From contig JBAJFE010000014.1 of assembly GCA_037903355.1 (NCBI GenBank), forward strand, positions 1,178,001 to 1,242,000: a DNA stretch of 64,000 nucleotides. Reading direction: 5' to 3'. The DNA is from Trichuris trichiura (taxonomy: Eukaryota; Nematoda; Enoplea; Trichinellida; Trichuridae). The translations under genes and the position numbers were made by a program. The notes beneath the pieces were generated by a model. It searched no databases. It worked only from the letters and a program-made list of their open reading frames with translations, and was not told where the DNA came from. Below are positions 60,514 to 64,000 of the stretch, piece by piece (positions within the stretch are counted from its first letter, which is position 1; each line of letters opens with the position of its first letter).

Positions 60514-61051
60514 ATGGCCCCTCCCATTATGCCAAAGGACGCTGAAGCCATGGTAGAATTGTTGAAAAAAGTTGGTGTTGTGGATTACGAGCCGCGCGTC
60601 ATTAACTTTCTAGTTGAGCTGGCGTATCGTAGCTCCTTTACTCTTCTCGAAGACGCACATGCTCTTGCTGAGTATTCCAATAAGGAGGTTGCAACTCCAG
60701 AAGACGTTTATCTAGCTATCCGTTTGAATGAGGAGAAATGTTCCGACTTAAGAAGTATCGTTCGACGGCACGCCGAGGAAATAAATGCTGTCGACTTGCC
60801 TGCCTTCAACGAGGACTTTGATGCCAGCACTTCACTTACTTTGCTTGACAACGCGATGAGAGAAAATTACCAGCTCCGATCAGACTTCAAGCAGCTTTTG
60901 GAGAAGATGAATACTTCGGTGGCATGCGATGATGTTTTGAAGTAATTTTTTTGGTTGCTTTTTTTCTGAAGCATTGATGCTCTCTTTTAGTGCGCTTGAG
61001 GACGTTGGAGATGCTGGCATACCTGAAAAGCGGCAGAAACTTGATTTCTAA
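60514..61051 (+). CDS. TAF9, histone-fold subunit of TFIID/SAGA
   Basis: Exons 60514-60941 and 60991-61051, with a 49-bp intron (GTAATT ... TTTTAG), give 162 residues. Residues 1-90 match the TAF9 histone fold: IMPKDAEAMVELLKKVGV, YEPRVINFLVELAYR, LLEDAHALAEYS and ATPEDVYLAIR. TAF9 pairs with TAF6 through this fold in TFIID and SAGA. The second exon adds only LEDVGDAGIPEKRQKLDF. Without splicing the protein would end at DDVLK. An in-frame ATG at 60451 exists, but the extension has no family similarity. The homologous part starts at 60514. The C-terminal conserved region of vertebrate TAF9 is shortened. Confidence 0.9.
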
Positions 61052-61166
61052 CATCCATAATAATTTCTTTGGCTGACACGTTTTGCTAATGTTACTTTTT
61101 TTGAGAATACGACTGTACGTACCTTTGGGCTAACCTGAAAGGCTCTACAAAATATTAAAACCCCCT

Positions 61167-61276
61167 TTCATAGTTGATCTTCTGATTCACGGGTTTGGCC
61201 TGTTTGAATCAGAATCGTGAATCAGAAGATCAAGTATGAAACAACCCAAGCCTGTTAAAAAGACATCCTGTCTTTC
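61167..61276. mobile_element. Foldback element RE7, shortest copy
   Basis: The 11-bp repeat TAAAACCCCCT at 61156-61166 and 61277-61287 brackets a 110-bp insertion. Short inverted arms around GTTGATCTTCTGATTCACG are followed by the same AAGCCTGTTAAAA tail as RE1. The centre with the ribozyme-like core is absent. It shows that the arms plus tail can be inserted without the core. Confidence 0.8.
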
Positions 61277-61287
61277 TAAAACCCCCT

Positions 61288-62621
61288 GTTGAAGTTGAAG
61301 ATTTCGTCTTTCCTTGTTGTCTTATTTAGTGAATGTAAACCACACGCTGTGATACATGCACGTTGTAGACCTTTCACTAGCCCTACTGATGGTCGTCCTA
61401 AGTACCTTCGTTGTTTATCAGATTTTCTCGTCGCTGTTCGTTCTCAGTTTTGACCTGCATCAAAAGAGGTCAGCTCTTCGGTCAGGTTTTAGCGCTTATG
61501 TGTACACTTTCCAGAATACAGGATTGTGTCAGACGTTCCTGGCGTAAGGAAATCGACAAAAGCACGCTTCATTCAAAATTAGCATTGGAAAATGGAAGGT
61601 TTTGCCGCCATGACCGTTTTGACGCAAGAATTGGGGTGGTTACCGTCAACTGGACAACCTTGTCCGGTTGATTCGACCGCGAGAACTTTGTTTTTACCAG
61701 TGTAGTCCTGATGAAAAGATTAAGCCTTCAGATTAAAGCCCACACCTAAAGCTTAACCGATACTTAGAGGTAAACCTAGACCGGCAGCTGTTGTTGACGT
61801 ATCAGGAAAACGGCTACACCAAGAAGCCCACCAGCTCATATATGCCATGGTAATCACTGTGGAAATATCGAGCCATAGACAAATAACCAGGTCCCTATGT
61901 CAGAACATCGACGGTTAGCTGGTTGCAAGGACAGTGCAAACGCTGGACAAAACAACTTTCCGTAAGTATCAATAGGTGAAATCTTTAGTTGAGTATGCAA
62001 CCGTCGCATACTGCGTAATATTTCTCGCTCTTCTTTCGTCAGCTATTTCAGAACGTACATCTCAAGCTTAAATCCGGCGTGTCCTACTTTAAAAGCTTTA
62101 AGGTCACCAGAGTCATTTTGATTGATTTTCACCGCGTTCGCTTTCCTACTTTTGTTTTATCGGTCAAACTCCCCCTGCAGCTCTTATCCGTCCAGAAGGA
62201 GAAGAAATGTACACTAATGAACAAAGCAAGCCAGCGAAAACATTGCTTGATTTTTCAACATATGAATGAGCAACAGAAAAGTATAAGAACTAGACTGCAG
62301 AACGCAAAAGAAACGCAGTCTGTTGGTGAACCCTTTGTGCTGCTGAGCGCGCACGAGTATAGACGTAGGCGATGCGTGTGTCGCGCGAACGTCTCAAGCG
62401 CATTAGCCATGCAACAGAGTTAAAAAGCGCACCATTGTTTGCACTCATGTTTCCCGATACCATTCTTTTCGCGTATAATGCTCCAATAACTGTCTTGAGA
62501 ATCACTTGTCTATATCAATGCTTCAATCCTGTGCTTTGGTTCAAATAATTTTACCTGCTTTTTTATAAACGCATCGGATGCCTGCTGTAGGAATAATGTA
62601 TTGGTTAAAACGATCATCAGC
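61288..62621. other. No recognised gene
   Basis: Open frames of 60-114 codons occur on both strands, without domains or splice partners. Nothing else was seen. Confidence 0.4.
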
Positions 62622-62891
62622 TTAAGCGAACAGATGGCCATGCTTTGCTATCGACAATTTTACTTCGATATCTAAGTGTGTCGCACAATACGTTGCAGCC
62701 ATAGCCGCTTGTTCTCGCGCAAGATCGAAAGCTTTAGTCGTATTTCTGCGCGCACATTTTGCCACCGCAATAAAGTCTTTTGAAAGCTGCGCAGCGTGGC
62801 ATAATAGCAAGACGAATGGAACAAAGAGCATTTGAAAATGGTTGAACTGCTTTAGGCTAGAATTGGTCATATCAACTCCTAAGCGCCGCAT
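62622..62891 (-). CDS. Candidate small secreted protein, 89 residues
   Basis: The minus-strand frame starts at ATG 62889-62891 (or M8). A hydrophobic stretch FQMLFVPFVLLLCHAAQ looks like a signal peptide and is followed by a helical, alanine-rich segment with two Cys (KCARRN ... TYCATHL) to a TAA at 62622-62624. No family is recognised. The composition looks coding but no independent support is available. Confidence 0.33.
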   Translation of the reverse strand: MRRLGVDMTNSSLKQFNHFQMLFVPFVLLLCHAAQLSKDFIAVAKCARRNTTKAFDLAREQAAMAATYCATHLDIEVKLSIAKHGHLFA

Positions 62892-62925
62892 ATTCAGGGA
62901 AGAAAATTAAAAAACTAAAGGTGTT

Positions 62926-62928
<3 letters not shown>

Positions 62929-62957
<29 letters not shown>
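62929..62957. repeat. AT dinucleotide microsatellite
   Basis: About 14 AT units directly abut the left end of the pogo-like MITE, which uses TA as its target. Confidence 0.9.
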
Positions 62958-62960
<3 letters not shown>

Positions 62961-63143
62961 TAGAACCTCCGAAGTTGACCACCTCTCTATGTCGACCACC
63001 TCCCTAAGTTGACCGACTTTTGACCACCTGGTTGGTCCGCACGTTAATAATATAATATACCCACAGCCTCTTATGTTGACCACCTACTATGTTGACCAGT
63101 TTTTCCCGGTCCCTTGGGTGGTCAACTTATGGAGGTTCTACTG
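62958..63143. mobile_element. pogo/Tigger-type MITE
   Basis: The 186-bp element begins CAGTAGAACCTCCGAAGTTG and ends with the inverted version GGAGGTTCTACTG. It is flanked by TA on both sides. A GTTGACCACCT-like 11-mer recurs several times through both halves, in both orientations. TA targets and CAGT ends are typical of pogo-like Tc1/mariner elements. No transposase is encoded, so it was moved in trans. Confidence 0.9.
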
Positions 63144-64000
63144 TATATTGATCAATGAACTTGCCCAAGGGACTGCACGTAGGGCGCATCCTTGAAAAGG
63201 CACGTTTGTGGAGCCTGTAAAATAGGTCAACAGTGTTGACCCTGAAAAATGTAATAAAACAACGCCAGTTTAGCCTACATGGCGAATTTCAGGTCAAGCG
63301 GTAGAGCAGGTGCGAAGTGACCCAGCCTTTTTTTAACCTGCTCACCTCATTCTGCACTATACAGGGAATGCGAACCCACTTTCGGGCAACCGTGCGCATT
63401 TGAAAAGCTCGCGATCGCCCACGACCCTCCGGGATAGCAGATGGTCTCAGGCTTCAATGTGGGTCAGTCGTCACGGAGACAACAGCGGCAGCTGCTTCAT
63501 TTAGGTCACCAGTTGTGCCAACGCGTTTCCAATTGGCAGGGCTGCTATCATCGCGCGGAGCTTTCAGTCGACCTTTGACGTTAGCAATGGTTCTTAGTTA
63601 ACGATGCGGACGTTAGCAATGGTTCATAGTTAACGATGCGCTTTCCATGTGCATTGTCGCTTCAATGACTTCGCTGTGAGCAAGGCAGTTCAGTTTTTCC
63701 AAGCTTCAATCCTGTCGGCAAACACAGGCTGTAAAGTGAACCCTTTAGTTAGTCGCTTTTGGCTTCCAACCGTATAGCATGCTTGCAGTATGCCGCTCCG
63801 CAAACAGACAGGTTTTATTGCACGCTATTATGCGCCTCATTCTTGACGCTAGAGACGCCGAATGTCGTTTATTGTGTAACCGTTAAAAGCAGCCATTTGA
63901 ACATTGCTTTTATAGGTTTTTTCGCGCGGTTCGTGTAACTGGAAACCCCTTCAGTCGCTGCAATGCCCCCGTCACGTCGGAGGCGACGTTCCAACGTCAA
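63144..64000. other. No recognised gene; contains a 32-bp tandem duplication
   Basis: GACGTTAGCAATGGTTC...GATGCG occurs at 63577-63608 and again at 63609-63640 with one difference. The rest is more GC-rich than the window average but shows no domain-coding frame. Confidence 0.5.

Overview
The window is animal nuclear DNA. It has spliced genes with GT-AG introns of 44 bp to 14 kb, a nuclear tRNA, no operons and many transposable elements. A secreted protein with two cysteine-rich DB modules combined with FN3 and Ig domains points to a nematode. The many very short introns (44-66 bp) and the acceptor-like TTTNAG/TTGCAG sequences just upstream of several start codons, which would suit spliced-leader trans-splicing, agree with that. 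Genus and clade cannot be fixed from this sequence.

Layout: 1-7.6 kb holds little beyond a possible small two-exon gene. 7.65-28.9 kb is one long + strand gene for a Turtle/IGSF9-type cell-surface protein (5 Ig, 2 FN3, one membrane segment, cytoplasmic tail). Its 13.9 kb intron carries a complete gene on the opposite strand (12.5-14.9 kb) for a DB/FN3/Ig protein. A tRNA-Ser(GCU) lies at 30.5 kb. A 4.8 kb insertion follows: two Penelope-like retroelement (PLE) copies, head to head, inside one 13-bp target duplication, both copies broken. 37.6-43.4 kb is a gene for a single-pass membrane protein with a novel ectodomain and five EGF-type modules. One of its introns holds a hAT transposon and three foldback elements. 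48.9-50.5 kb encodes a seven-helix receptor of unrecognised family. 53.3-54.3 kb encodes an intronless deoxyribose-phosphate aldolase homologue that has lost the Schiff-base lysine. 55.8-58.3 kb is a GH18 chitinase with a chitin-binding domain. 59.0-61.1 kb holds two divergent housekeeping genes, RRP7 (rRNA processing) and TAF9 (TFIID/SAGA). A pogo-like MITE sits at 63 kb.

The most unusual material is a family of 110-330 bp foldback insertions at 8.6, 25.4, 27.8, 39.3, 40.2, 41.2 and 61.2 kb, most flanked by 10-17 bp direct repeats. Several carry the same core as the Penelope terminal repeat: CTGANGA, then a short variable stem, then AAAG. This resembles a hammerhead ribozyme core with one important deviation. 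I read them as short non-autonomous retroelements mobilised by the Penelope machinery, comparable to the retrozymes reported in animals.

The genes do not form a pathway. The surface proteins (Turtle-like, DB/Ig/FN3, EGF protein, receptor) are probably independent. RRP7 and TAF9 may share a divergent promoter region of about 0.75 kb. Exon boundaries below were set by hand from GT-AG sites, phase and domain continuity.
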